A stretch of DNA of 64,000 nt from an uncultured Bacteroidaceae bacterium (GCA_905234555.1 CAJOHO010000005.1:1-64000); one strand, 5' to 3'; shown: positions 43,310 to 53,838, numbered from the stretch's first letter. A program made the numbers and translations. The notes: generated by a model not told the origin, from the sequence alone.

Positions 43310-46201
43310 TTAACGGAGTACCTTTGTGCGAGATACCTTGCCGTCGGCCTGACGAACCTGCTTGATGAGGATGCCCTTGGCGTTGGCATTGGCTACGCGA
43401 CCCTGGAGGTCGTAGTAGGTAACAGCACCTTCAGTCTTAGAAGTAGCACTGATGCCTGTCTCGTAATCACGTACGTATTCTTTGATGTCGTACCAACCGA
43501 TGTTAGAGTAGTTCTCTTCATCAAGACCACGATAGATGCTACGAACACCAATCTTGCTCCAAGAGAGAATTTCCTCTACTGGCTGGTTGAGGCAGAACGT
43601 CTCACCACCACGATCGATGTCGTATTCGTCAGTAAAGGTGTATGGGAACTCACTCATGCTCTCTTCCAGTGCAATGTAAAGATCTGGAGTTGCTGTGAGG
43701 GTAGAAACCACTCCATCTTTCTCGATAAGAACCTCATAAGAGAGCTTGCTGAGCACCATGTATTCACCTTCGGTATCAACTGTTGGAATATTGAACTCCA
43801 CGTATGGATACTTGGCACCATAAACCTCGAATCCAACAACAGAAGGATCTGCAGGAATGGCTGCTTTCTCCACAAGCTTGGTAATGGTTACATCAGCCAT
43901 TTCGTCCCAAGAACTGCCAGACTCACCAACGCTCTGGAACTCAGCGCAAGTAAAGGTAGAAGTAGCTGCGTCGTACTGCATGGTTGCCCCAGAGAATGCC
44001 AACTCGACATCGCCAAAGAATGATTCATAAACACCCAGATACCAACCAGGAATCGTGACAACACCATCAACCAGTGTTCCCTTCACCCAGGCGTCTGGAC
44101 AATATTGGCTCAAACCCAGGAAGTAAACATCGTTGCCATCGAAACCAACCTGTACCTCGTAAGTTGTTTCTTCCTCATAGTAAGTATCAGTACCTTTCAG
44201 CAAGTAAGCCTCTGTGATGAGAGCTGCTGGAAGTTCAGGCGTCACCGTGGAGTAATCAACATAGTATACGTCCATCTTCACGATACGAGTCTGAAGACCC
44301 TTACCAGGAATGGTGAAAGTCACTTCGTTGGCAGCACCTGTCCAAACGAGCTTCGTGTCAGATGTAGCTTCTACGGTGCCAGTGCTGGCTTCCATCTGGT
44401 TGTCATCCTTACCGGAACGAGGAGCCGTCACATAGAAAATGACCTTACCGATAGGCTCAGCGGTGGAAGTGAGGGTCAGCGTGTTGCCGGAATAGGTGCG
44501 GAGGGCGTTACCCGTAGTGTAGAAAGCAGGTGCGCTGGTTCCTGTTCCCTGAGCGAGAACTCCTACAAGAGTCTCAGAGATGGTGATTCCTTCGATTACC
44601 TGAGAATTCTCAAAACCTTGCTCAGCAGCTACCCAAGTAGCATCTGCTGAGATACCGATGAGCAGACCGGCTTCAATGACGCTGTAGAAGTAGAGATCGT
44701 TGCTCTTTCCGTTCACATAGAGGTTGTTGAGCAGTTCAAACTGACCCTTCTCTGCGTTATAGCGAAAGTAAACATTGTCAAGCTCTGTTTCTTCTTCCTC
44801 GTCACCATCGTATTCTTCGTCATAGTCTTCTTCGTCAGCGTATGGATCGTCGCCAACAACATATACAGAAGTACCGTATTCTGCGTGGACACCTACATAC
44901 TGACCACAAGGAATGGTCACAATGTTATCAGTAAGTGTACCCTTCACCCATCCGTCTGGAACTTCAGGAATGAGGTTCTGGAAATAAACGTCTGTGCCGT
45001 CGATACCAACAACGACAGGACCTGTGAATTCCTCTTCTTCATCTGTGTAGATGAATCCTTCGCAATCCTTCTCCACGGTTACCAGTCCTTCTGGAGGAGT
45101 GACTACCTCAGGACGAGTACCGATATACATAGATGAGAGATAAGCATACAGTCCATCCATGCTGAACATTATACCGTCCGCGTTGATGGTGATGAGGCCG
45201 TCGAGTTCGAAAGTCCCGCGTGCTTCATCGTAAATCATTTCAAAAGGCAAAAGAGTATTGTTGTCTTCTTCGTAACCAGCCAGGAAATACTTGTTGTTTG
45301 CTTCGTCGTAACCGATGAACTGAGGTTCAAATACGACTACTCCGTCCTCAAGCGTACCTTTTACCCATGCACTTGGTAAGCTCTCGCCTAAGGTGAAGAA
45401 CATATAGACATCAGAGCCGTCGAAGCCAACCTTGGTAACGAACTGGAAAGGTGATTGTTGGGCGTCACCCTCTTCATCCCAGCTTACGACTATACCTTCT
45501 ACTGGCATATCCTGAGTTTTGAGTTCGGCTGGAGGAGTGACGAGAGTGAGGTCTTCCTTGACTTCCGTATATACGGAATTCCATTCTGAATAGCCTGTCC
45601 ACGAGTTGTCGTCGGTCCAGAAGCAGCTGAGAATCAGATCCTCGGAAGCACCGTTCAGGGTAATGGTATTGCCATCAATGGTATAAGTCACCTCCGTGAT
45701 GGTTCTGTTGGGAGTGACACTCTCGCCATTGTTACCAAACCACATTTGGATGCCTGCATCATAGTTGGAGCTATAGTACAGGTTCTGGCCAAGAGGAACG
45801 GTGATGGTTTTCTTGTCCTCACTCAGCGTACCCTTCACCCACGATTCTGTGGTATATCCACAGATAGGCTCATAGATGTACACATCGTTACCTGCGAAAA
45901 CCATCGAAATAGCTCCACTCTGTGTGCCCTGATAGGCATAACCACCATTAACATAGGTGCAGTCGCCACTACGTTTGTACACCTTGACTTCGCCTTCGGG
46001 AGCCTCCGTTATGACGGGGAAGTCGGCGGCAGCCTTGCGAGGAGCCTTACGCAGGGTAAGCTGTTCCCTTAAGGACAGCATGCGTTTGGCGTTCTTGGGC
46101 TGCGTTTCTTTCAGACTTCGGTCCGAAATCTTCAAACCAGTCTGAGCGAATGATGTAACAGCAATGAATGCTGCCATCAGAATGAAAGTAAATCTTCTCA
46201 T
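43310..46201 (-). CDS. Large secreted repeat protein with WVKGTL repeats and YDLQGR-type C-terminus
   Basis: Signal peptide MRRFTFILMAAFIAVTSFAQ; four GxDVY...WVKGTLxDxxVxxP units; ends VTYYDLQGRVANANAKGILIKQVRQADGKVSRTKVLR. Confidence 0.8.
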   Translation of the reverse strand: MRRFTFILMAAFIAVTSFAQTGLKISDRSLKETQPKNAKRMLSLREQLTLRKAPRKAAADFPVITEAPEGEVKVYKRSGDCTYVNGGYAYQGTQSGAISMVFAGNDVYIYEPICGYTTESWVKGTLSEDKKTITVPLGQNLYYSSNYDAGIQMWFGNNGESVTPNRTITEVTYTIDGNTITLNGASEDLILSCFWTDDNSWTGYSEWNSVYTEVKEDLTLVTPPAELKTQDMPVEGIVVSWDEEGDAQQSPFQFVTKVGFDGSDVYMFFTLGESLPSAWVKGTLEDGVVVFEPQFIGYDEANNKYFLAGYEEDNNTLLPFEMIYDEARGTFELDGLITINADGIMFSMDGLYAYLSSMYIGTRPEVVTPPEGLVTVEKDCEGFIYTDEEEEFTGPVVVGIDGTDVYFQNLIPEVPDGWVKGTLTDNIVTIPCGQYVGVHAEYGTSVYVVGDDPYADEEDYDEEYDGDEEEETELDNVYFRYNAEKGQFELLNNLYVNGKSNDLYFYSVIEAGLLIGISADATWVAAEQGFENSQVIEGITISETLVGVLAQGTGTSAPAFYTTGNALRTYSGNTLTLTSTAEPIGKVIFYVTAPRSGKDDNQMEASTGTVEATSDTKLVWTGAANEVTFTIPGKGLQTRIVKMDVYYVDYSTVTPELPAALITEAYLLKGTDTYYEEETTYEVQVGFDGNDVYFLGLSQYCPDAWVKGTLVDGVVTIPGWYLGVYESFFGDVELAFSGATMQYDAATSTFTCAEFQSVGESGSSWDEMADVTITKLVEKAAIPADPSVVGFEVYGAKYPYVEFNIPTVDTEGEYMVLSKLSYEVLIEKDGVVSTLTATPDLYIALEESMSEFPYTFTDEYDIDRGGETFCLNQPVEEILSWSKIGVRSIYRGLDEENYSNIGWYDIKEYVRDYETGISATSKTEGAVTYYDLQGRVANANAKGILIKQVRQADGKVSRTKVLR

Positions 46202-46244
46202 ACGCAATTTGTTTTGAGTTAATAATAAAAGAATAAATGAATGA

Positions 46245-47318
46245 TCAATTATTTTGCTTTGCAAGAATAGTGGCAAGCATGGGTTGGAGTCGTTCCCAGA
46301 TGCGGTCTGCCGTGAGCAGGTTCATCCGCTCGGCATAGGTCATCTTGCGTTCCAGCTGCACATCCAACGGCACAAAGTCGTCTGGACTGATGCCTGCATA
46401 GCGTTTTCCTTCGTTGGGAAGCCAGATGGACTTGCGGATGCCAGGAGGGAAGATTGCAAACGACGGAACTCCAAGTGCCTGAGCCAGATGGCGCGGACCT
46501 CCTTCATTGCCGAAAAAGAAGTGGCAATTGGCAGTCAGGGCACAGAGGTCTGGCAGGCTGGGTGCTTCAATCGTGGTAAAGATATGCGGATCGTCGTTCA
46601 GCTCATGCTGATAACGGAGGGCGATGTCACGTTCCTTGCCTGCGAAATTGAAGATGATCTGTGCATCGAAGGTCTGGATGATGCGTCGCAACACTTCCTT
46701 CATCGTCTCTGCCGGCAACACCTTGTATTCCAGTCGGGCAGTAGGTGTAGCCAACAGCACAGGACGCTTGAAGTCTATCCCTTTCTCCTCCATCAGCTGG
46801 TGGTAGCGCTGACGCTGCTCATCGCTGACATAGAGGCGGAAATCCTCCGACGGCTTCACATGAACGTACTCGTCGAGGGGACGCAGCAGCAGGTTGTTCT
46901 GCTGAATACGATTGCCTGTTCCCTTTGCATGGTGATCCACACGGTGGGAGAGGATGCCACAGGAGTACCATTTCCTTTCACCGATACGAAGTGGGGTGCG
47001 GAAACGGGTAAAGAGCGAGAAAAGGAGGGTGCGAACTGTCGTCCGCATATCGATGATCAGGTCGTAGCGGGTATCATGCACCGTTCGCCATACCTTTTTA
47101 ATATATGTAAAGAAGTGCTGGTTCTCATCGTTGTTGAAGGTGATGCAACGATCCACGTCCGGATGATTCTCGTAGAGGGTGTGGATGCCTTCGTTGATAA
47201 CAAAGTCAATCTGTGCCTCAGGAAATGTCTGACGCAGTCCATGACACAAAGCCATCGAGAGGACGGAATCGCCCACTCGCCGAAAACGGATAACCAGTAT
47301 ATGTCTAATCTCTCTCAT
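46245..47318 (-). CDS. Glycosyltransferase family 9 (heptosyltransferase-like)
   Basis: ILVIRFRRVGDSVLSMALCHGLRQTFP, LCALTANCHFFFGNEGGPRHLAQALGVPSFAIFPP. Confidence 0.9.
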   Translation of the reverse strand: MREIRHILVIRFRRVGDSVLSMALCHGLRQTFPEAQIDFVINEGIHTLYENHPDVDRCITFNNDENQHFFTYIKKVWRTVHDTRYDLIIDMRTTVRTLLFSLFTRFRTPLRIGERKWYSCGILSHRVDHHAKGTGNRIQQNNLLLRPLDEYVHVKPSEDFRLYVSDEQRQRYHQLMEEKGIDFKRPVLLATPTARLEYKVLPAETMKEVLRRIIQTFDAQIIFNFAGKERDIALRYQHELNDDPHIFTTIEAPSLPDLCALTANCHFFFGNEGGPRHLAQALGVPSFAIFPPGIRKSIWLPNEGKRYAGISPDDFVPLDVQLERKMTYAERMNLLTADRIWERLQPMLATILAKQNN

Positions 47319-48377
47319 TTATACACTTAACAGTTTTCTGTAAAGCTCGATGTATTGCTCTATGTGGCGTTCGTAGCTGAAACTGAGGGCATACTGCTTG
47401 ATGGCTTCCATCCGTTTCTCGTCTTCATAGAAATGGGGTAGGAAATCCTTGATGCCTTCCACCAGCGTCTCTGTCCGCAGGTCTTTCCACACGTATGCAT
47501 AATCGCCTGCAATCTCAGGCAGACAGGTGCAAGGTGCCACAAAGACAGCACGGCTGAACTGCATTGCTTCGATGACAGGCAGACCGAATCCCTCACCCTG
47601 ACTGGGGAAGAGGAATGCTTCGCAATGGGCATAAAGCCAGGTACGTTCTGGGTCAAACACCTTGCCCACGAGATGAACATTGGTGATGTTCTCCTGCTCT
47701 ATCCGCTTGCGAATCAGTTCACCAGCAGCAAAATGGTCGTCACCGGCAATGTAGAGTTCCTTGTCAGGAAATGCCTTCATCACATCAAGCAGCAGGTGAA
47801 AGTTCTTCTTCAAACGAATCTGACCGATGGTGAAGAAGAAAGGGCGATCACCCACAAACGCAGGTTTCTGCTGAGGCTTGGTGTCTATTCGCTCCACACC
47901 GTTGTAAATCACCAGCATAGGCTTCTCTCCCAAATGAAAATTTGTTTTCACCTCGTCACCCACAAAACGGGAAATCGTAGTGATGGCATCAGCCTGACGA
48001 ATCTGGCGGCGCAGGAGCAGTTTATGCTTCATGCGGCTCAGCCAGCCTTTCTCACGCAAGTAGTTGAGGTCGTGGATGGTAAGTACCCGCTTCTGACCTT
48101 CCTTCCCATTGGAGAGGCGCAGGTTCTGATTGACAAAATGCCACAGATCCACTTTCGGAATGGCGGCATAGGAGTTCGCACTCCTACGTTTAACGTAATA
48201 GCAATCCACATCTTCTCCTTCGATTTTTCCTTCATAGCCTTCCGGCAAGACAAAGGCAAATCGCAGGTCGGGTAGGCGCAACTCGCTGAACTTTTGAGCA
48301 TAGTTCACGGCTATCTGTCCGAACCCACAAGTGGGATTCTTGATGTTCGTTAAATCAAGGAGAATCGTTTTCTTCAT
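47319..48377 (-). CDS. Glycosyltransferase family 4-like
   Basis: LTIHDLNYLREKG, VIYNGVERIDTKP, FLFPSQGEGFGLPVIEAMQFSRAVFV. Confidence 0.9.
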   Translation of the reverse strand: MKKTILLDLTNIKNPTCGFGQIAVNYAQKFSELRLPDLRFAFVLPEGYEGKIEGEDVDCYYVKRRSANSYAAIPKVDLWHFVNQNLRLSNGKEGQKRVLTIHDLNYLREKGWLSRMKHKLLLRRQIRQADAITTISRFVGDEVKTNFHLGEKPMLVIYNGVERIDTKPQQKPAFVGDRPFFFTIGQIRLKKNFHLLLDVMKAFPDKELYIAGDDHFAAGELIRKRIEQENITNVHLVGKVFDPERTWLYAHCEAFLFPSQGEGFGLPVIEAMQFSRAVFVAPCTCLPEIAGDYAYVWKDLRTETLVEGIKDFLPHFYEDEKRMEAIKQYALSFSYERHIEQYIELYRKLLSV

Positions 48378-48507
48378 ATCGGGAGAGTGTGAATTCAAAC
48401 TGCAAAGTTAGCGTTTTTTCGCCGAACAGGCAAATTAGGGTCTTATTTTTTGCCTAACTCACTATTTTTTCGTACTTTTGCATCAATTTTAATCCCTTTC
48501 AGATATC

Positions 48508-49347
48508 ATGCCGGAAAAAATAGTAAAATGTACGATACAGGAACATCAACAGTGCTCCCTGAAAATTCTGCTGGAAGTAGATCGCATTTGTCGCAAGCAT
48601 GACATCCCCTATTTTCTCACCAACGGAACGCTACTGGGTGCGGTGCGACACAAAGGGTTTATTCCTTGGGATGACGACGCTGACGTCGGGATGTTTCGTC
48701 CTGACTACGAGCGTTTTGTCAGCATCGTGCAACAAGAACTGCAGCCTCCCTACGAGTTTGTGGGAATGGAGACAAGCGACAAATATCCGATGGAACTCAG
48801 CAAGGTCATCAACGGCAACACCACCCTGATTGAACGCTGGGGCTTCAACCAACTGGGAGGTGTCTATCTGGATGTCTGGCCTCTCGATGCCGTTTCCGAC
48901 TGCAAGTTTCTGAGATCCATACACTTTTCTCTCTTTAAGATTGCAAACCGCCTCCTCTATATGCGGAACCGTGATCCTTACAAACGTGGACACGGATTGT
49001 CCTCCTGGTGGCCTCGCTTCATTCAGTTCTGCTTCAAGAACCGAACCCTCCAGCGGTTCATCCATTGGGTGCAGACTCTCTGCAATTTTGAGAAGCACGA
49101 ACGCATCTGCATGCTCGACAACGGCGAGAAGACCATCATCACTAAGTCTGTCATCGGTCAGCGCAAAGAGTACGAATTCGAAGGTCACAAGTTCTTTGGT
49201 CCAGAAGACTACGACACCTATCTGTCGCGCCTCTATGGTGACTACATGAAGATCCCTCCAGAAAACAAAAGACGTATTCATCGTCCTGACTATCTGGATC
49301 TTGAACATTCCTACCACGACTATCACGATACCCGTAAATTCAAATAA
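48508..49347 (+). CDS. LicD family protein
   Basis: IPYFLTNGTLLGAVRHKGFIPWDDDADVGMFRPDYERF, GGVYLDVWPLDAV. Confidence 0.92.
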   Translation: MPEKIVKCTIQEHQQCSLKILLEVDRICRKHDIPYFLTNGTLLGAVRHKGFIPWDDDADVGMFRPDYERFVSIVQQELQPPYEFVGMETSDKYPMELSKVINGNTTLIERWGFNQLGGVYLDVWPLDAVSDCKFLRSIHFSLFKIANRLLYMRNRDPYKRGHGLSSWWPRFIQFCFKNRTLQRFIHWVQTLCNFEKHERICMLDNGEKTIITKSVIGQRKEYEFEGHKFFGPEDYDTYLSRLYGDYMKIPPENKRRIHRPDYLDLEHSYHDYHDTRKFK

Positions 49348-49350
49348 AAG

Positions 49351-50103
49351 TTGAAAACCTACATCAGCCCTGCATACCAGCACCTCGTAAAAGAATTCGT
49401 AGCTGCTCTCCCAAGCCGCTTCGAAACCGAAGGCACTATGCTTTACAACAAACGCAACGTGGTGAAGCGGTTTGAGGTGAATGGCTTGACGCTGGTGGTG
49501 AAACGCTACAAAGTGCCGTTGTGGTTCCAACGCATCGACTACACGTGGTTTCGTCCGTCGAAAGCCTTGCGCGCCTATCGTTTTGCCTTGAGACTGAAGC
49601 AACTGGGCATAGACACCCCTGAAGCTGTTGCTTGTGTCGAAGTGACGCGCAGAGGTTTGTTCCGCCAGGGATTCTTTGTCTCTACGGAGTGCAGCGATCC
49701 TAACCTCAAATGCCTCGTGGAGAACGACCCCGCTCCTGACGATCTGTTCGAAGCCTACGTGTGTTTCCTTTTGGAGATGCACGAGAAGGGGTTCCTGCAC
49801 GGCGACCTCAACCTGAGCAACATCCTCTACCGTCGCCAGGAAGACGGATCGTTTCATTTTACGGTCATCGACACCAACCGTTCGCATTTCGTCAGTCATC
49901 CCACACGCTGCCAATGTCTGAAGAACCTGATGCGCATCCAACGCAACCGTGCCTTCAGCCGCAAGGTGGTCAGCCGCTATGCTCAACTTCGAGGATGGGA
50001 CGAGGAAGAAAGCGTGCAGTTTGTATTCCACCAGATTGACCGCTACGAACGCAAGCGGCGAATGCGGAAAATCAGCAAGAAAGTCATACGTCAAGAGAAA
50101 TAA
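49351..50103 (+). CDS. Kinase-fold LPS (InaA/Kdo) kinase-like protein
   Basis: LVVKRYKVP, EMHEKGFLHGDLNLSNILY, VIDTNRSHF. Confidence 0.8.
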   Translation: MKTYISPAYQHLVKEFVAALPSRFETEGTMLYNKRNVVKRFEVNGLTLVVKRYKVPLWFQRIDYTWFRPSKALRAYRFALRLKQLGIDTPEAVACVEVTRRGLFRQGFFVSTECSDPNLKCLVENDPAPDDLFEAYVCFLLEMHEKGFLHGDLNLSNILYRRQEDGSFHFTVIDTNRSHFVSHPTRCQCLKNLMRIQRNRAFSRKVVSRYAQLRGWDEEESVQFVFHQIDRYERKRRMRKISKKVIRQEK

Positions 50104-50145
50104 TCCAATTCACACGTCAAATCGTAGCTTATACAACATATTCCC

Positions 50146-50550
50146 ATGAAGAAAGTATTTACCGTTGGTGTTTACGACCTGCTCCATATCGGACACGTAG
50201 AGCTGTTCCGTAAGGCACGAGCTCTGGGCGATTACCTCATTGTGGCTGTACAGGATTCGGAAGTGGTGAAGGCATTCAAGCCCGAAGCCCAACTGCTCTA
50301 CACCACAGAGGAACGCTGCTATATGGCCCGCGCCATCCGCTACGTAGATGAGGTGGTGGTTTATCGCGATGTGAAAGACATCGTGAAGGAAGTGGATTTC
50401 GACATCTTCGTAAAAGGTCCCGACCAGCAACATGCCGGTTTTCAAGAAGCCGTACGCTGGTGCGAACAGCAAGGTCGCCAAGTCGTCACCCTCCAGCGCA
50501 CCGAAGGCATCTCCACCTCCGAACTCAAAGAACTCATCAAACATCTATAG
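50146..50550 (+). CDS. Cytidylyltransferase family (TagD-like)
   Basis: FTVGVYDLLHIGHVELFRKARALGDYLIVAV, EGISTSELKELIK. Confidence 0.9.
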   Translation: MKKVFTVGVYDLLHIGHVELFRKARALGDYLIVAVQDSEVVKAFKPEAQLLYTTEERCYMARAIRYVDEVVVYRDVKDIVKEVDFDIFVKGPDQQHAGFQEAVRWCEQQGRQVVTLQRTEGISTSELKELIKHL

Positions 50551-50569
50551 TGTGCCTCTCGTTTAGCCT

Positions 50570-51436
50570 ATGTCTTACGATATTCGTCCCCTTCAGCTTC
50601 ATCTTCAGAAAAATTTAGAAGAAATCCATCGTGTTTTTAGCGCCAACGGTCTGCGTTACTTCATGGTGAGCGGCACCATGCTGGGTGCTGTGCGTCATCA
50701 AGGCTTCATCCCTTGGGACGATGATGTGGATATCGCCATGCCTCGTGCCGACTATGAACGTCTGCTAAAAGAGTGGCGTCAGCTCTTGCCCAATCATCTG
50801 GAGTTTGTATCAGCAGAACAGGACGAGAACTATCCTCTGCCCTACGGAAAGATTCAGGATGCACGTACCACCGTCATTGAGAAGTCTTATCGTCAGTATA
50901 TCGGCGGTGCTTATATTGACATCTTTCCGCTTGATGGCGTTCCCTCTGGTTCTGTCGCCCGTTGGTGGCACTTCACCCGCTACCTCTTCTGGTACAAAAT
51001 GCTCTATTACAGCTGTCGGGATCCCTATAAACATGGACATGGCGTGAACAGCTGGGTACCTCTGCTGGTGCAGAAAGGGTTTAAACGGAAGACCATTCAT
51101 CGTCACCTGCGACGCATCCTTATGAAACGTGATTACGATGCCTCTCCCTTCATTTCAGAACATTACAACCGCCAGCGTCGCTTCTTTCCTCGCGAAGTCT
51201 TTGGCACACCCACGCCCCTTCTTTATGAAGGAGCCATGCTGATGGGTGTGGAACAACCCCACGAATATCTTCTGGAGGAATATGGAGACTACATGACCCT
51301 TCCCCCTGAGAACAAACGCCACCAGCACAACTTCTTCTACCTGAATCTCCACCGACCCTATCGCGACATGCAGGAAACCTATCAACGTTGGCTTGCTGGC
51401 GACATCAAGGAATTGCCGGAAAGCAACGCTTCCTGA
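50570..51436 (+). CDS. LicD family protein
   Basis: LRYFMVSGTMLGAVRHQGFIPWDDDVDIAMPRADYERL, GGAYIDIFPLDGVP. Confidence 0.92.
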   Translation: MSYDIRPLQLHLQKNLEEIHRVFSANGLRYFMVSGTMLGAVRHQGFIPWDDDVDIAMPRADYERLLKEWRQLLPNHLEFVSAEQDENYPLPYGKIQDARTTVIEKSYRQYIGGAYIDIFPLDGVPSGSVARWWHFTRYLFWYKMLYYSCRDPYKHGHGVNSWVPLLVQKGFKRKTIHRHLRRILMKRDYDASPFISEHYNRQRRFFPREVFGTPTPLLYEGAMLMGVEQPHEYLLEEYGDYMTLPPENKRHQHNFFYLNLHRPYRDMQETYQRWLAGDIKELPESNAS

Positions 51437-51464
51437 CAACAAAAAAGGGAAAACAGGGGAAAAG

Positions 51465-52592
51465 TCAATCCTTATCTAAGGTCAGCCAACAGATGATGGG
51501 ATAATGGTCGCTGGTATGGATGTCGGAATCGACATAGCAGCGATAAGGAGTCATGGCTGGCGAATAGAGAATATTGTCGATACGGAAATACATACCCGAT
51601 CGATGATAAGTAATGCCTGGTCCATTGCCCGAACGTGTAAAGGCATCGTTGAGATGGCGAGTCATGCGCCAGTGCACATACGACAGGCTGGCATCGTTGA
51701 AGTCGCCACAAGCTATGATATAGCGATAGGGGGATTTAGCGATTAGTTCATCGACAATATCTGCCTGCTTGGCACGAATGGCATTGGCTGCCGCCACCTT
51801 CGTAGAAAGGTCTTCGAAGTTCTGACGGGCATTCTCGTCGTCAGGATGCACCACCAACTCCTTGTATTCAGCCTTGTCGGCATCGTTCAGCTTGTAAGAC
51901 TCAAAATGGTTGTTGATAACCAGAACAGTATCACCCTTCACAAGCACCTTAAAAGCCACCGAACCGTTTCCAACAGAAGGATAATCGATACTGTCGCTGC
52001 CAACAATAGGGAAACGGGACAGACAAGCCACCGTCTCCGTGTGCACCTTCACATATTCACGATAAGGATATGCCGTAGCCAGAACCGAATCCACTTTCGC
52101 CTCCTTCAGAGGGAAGGCCTCCTGACAACAGACGATGTCGGCATCGCTGGCAACCAGATAATTGACAATCGGGCTTTCTTCCTTCGGTATGCCCGCCTCG
52201 CTCCAACTCTTTCCATCCACATTCTTCCCTAACTGATAGATGTTGTAGGACATCACCTTGATGGCTCCGTCTGGCGGTCCCGAAGGAAAGTTCAGAGGGA
52301 AGTAAGTACGGATGGCGACACAGCAGACCATCAATCCGATGCCCGAGATCAGTCCCCACCAACGTCGCAGGCAAAGCCAGAGGATGCCAAACAAAAAGGT
52401 AGGAATCAAGAATAAGGGAAAGGCCAAACCCCAATAAGAGAGACGAGGATGAGTCTGTGGGTCGAAATAAATGCTATAGGCACAGGCCACCATTCCCAGC
52501 ACACAGATGCTGTTCAGCACGATAGCCACGTACTTCACCATCTTGCGTGGGATCTTCACCCATAGCCGTTTCCACTTAAACCCTTTATTCAT
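51465..52592 (-). CDS. Endonuclease/exonuclease/phosphatase family membrane protein
   Basis: VMSYNIYQLG, DIVCCQEAF, IIACGDFNDASLSYV, HTSDHYPIICWL. Confidence 0.9.
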   Translation of the reverse strand: MNKGFKWKRLWVKIPRKMVKYVAIVLNSICVLGMVACAYSIYFDPQTHPRLSYWGLAFPLFLIPTFLFGILWLCLRRWWGLISGIGLMVCCVAIRTYFPLNFPSGPPDGAIKVMSYNIYQLGKNVDGKSWSEAGIPKEESPIVNYLVASDADIVCCQEAFPLKEAKVDSVLATAYPYREYVKVHTETVACLSRFPIVGSDSIDYPSVGNGSVAFKVLVKGDTVLVINNHFESYKLNDADKAEYKELVVHPDDENARQNFEDLSTKVAAANAIRAKQADIVDELIAKSPYRYIIACGDFNDASLSYVHWRMTRHLNDAFTRSGNGPGITYHRSGMYFRIDNILYSPAMTPYRCYVDSDIHTSDHYPIICWLTLDKD

Positions 52593-52603
52593 GTCTCTTT
52601 AAT

Positions 52604-52748
52604 CTATGCTTCGCGTTTTGCCACTGTGCCCTCGGCATCAGCCGTGGGTTATCCATCGTATTTCGCGTTTTGCCACCGTGCCCTCGGCATCGGCCGTGGA
52701 CCTTGTCCCGTCCTTTTTCAGGCGATTGAATCGCCGTCAGCCGTGGGT
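52604..52748. repeat. REP-like dispersed palindromic elements
   Basis: cttcgcgttttgccactgtgccctcggcatcagccgtgggtta plus two further variants. Confidence 0.8.
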
Positions 52749-52751
52749 TAG

Positions 52752-53642
52752 TTACTTATTGCTGGCATCGAAGAGGCGTTTCTTCTCATCTGCAGTCAGA
52801 CTCGAATACCCTCCCTTGCGAATCTTGTCGAGAATGCGGTCAATCTCAGCACTGTCTGCCGCCTTGCGCGCATTATATTCGTGATCCTTATTATAGTGAG
52901 GACTCTCATTCTCGTAGCTGATATGCATCTTCACCTTGGGCTGCTTCTTGCCACCCATCGATTTCTGCAGACGCGACCAGATACTTTCCCCTCCACCTCT
53001 GTCATAACCTCCAGCAGTAGTCGTCGTGTTCCAATAGCCGCCACCTGCCGTCTTTCGCTTCTTCTTTGCCTGCAGCTTCCAATATAATATAAGGAATAGG
53101 CCCACCACCATTCCACCTAAGTGAGCATAGTGAGCCACATTGTCACTGGAATGCATACCCTCCAGCAACTCAATAGCTGCATAAATCAGCACAAACCACT
53201 TTGCCTTGATAGGGAACGGAAAGGGAATGATGAAGAGCTTCTCTTCTGGGAACGTCATACCGAAAGCCAGCAACACACCAAAGACCGCCCCCGACGCACC
53301 GATGGTACTGCCGTATGGCGAGATGAGTCCTATGGCCTGACCGATTTCCTGAGCCAAACCTGCTCCGATACCGCAAAGCATATAATAGATCAGGAACCGT
53401 TTCGAGCCCCATGCCTGCTCAATGAATCGTCCGAACATCCAAAGCGCAAACATATTGAAGAAAATATGCATGAAGTCAGCATGCATGAACATATAGGTGA
53501 CCAACTGGAAGGGATAGAAGTAAGGAGACTCCAAATAGTAGAGAGCACCATACCCCGTAATTGGCTTAATAGCCAGTTGGAGGACAAACACCACAAGGTT
53601 CAGCAGCAACAAATATTTTACAACTGGTGGATATATCTTCAT
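52752..53642 (-). CDS. Rhomboid family intramembrane serine protease
   Basis: FMHADFMHIFFNMFALWMFG, GASGAVFGVLLAFG, HYAHLGGMVVGLFL. Confidence 0.93.
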   Translation of the reverse strand: MKIYPPVVKYLLLLNLVVFVLQLAIKPITGYGALYYLESPYFYPFQLVTYMFMHADFMHIFFNMFALWMFGRFIEQAWGSKRFLIYYMLCGIGAGLAQEIGQAIGLISPYGSTIGASGAVFGVLLAFGMTFPEEKLFIIPFPFPIKAKWFVLIYAAIELLEGMHSSDNVAHYAHLGGMVVGLFLILYWKLQAKKKRKTAGGGYWNTTTTAGGYDRGGGESIWSRLQKSMGGKKQPKVKMHISYENESPHYNKDHEYNARKAADSAEIDRILDKIRKGGYSSLTADEKKRLFDASNK

Positions 53643-53838
53643 ATTTTAAAATAAATGTACAACGTAGTTAATGATACATGATGCACGAAGCATGATGAAT
53701 CCTGTGTAAAGAATTGATTTCGACTGCAAAATTACTTTTTTTTTGCCGATTTTAGGTCATTTTTGGGGTAAAGAGTAGTTTTTTTAGCAATTTTTGTAAT
53801 TTTTTTCTCAAAAATGTTTGTTAGTTGATACTAAAAGT

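Noticed and set aside
46254-47330. 358-aa ORF opposite the GT9 gene
   Set aside because: Antisense shadow.
48631-50094. 487-aa ORF opposite LicD and kinase genes
   Set aside because: Antisense shadow spanning two confident coding regions.
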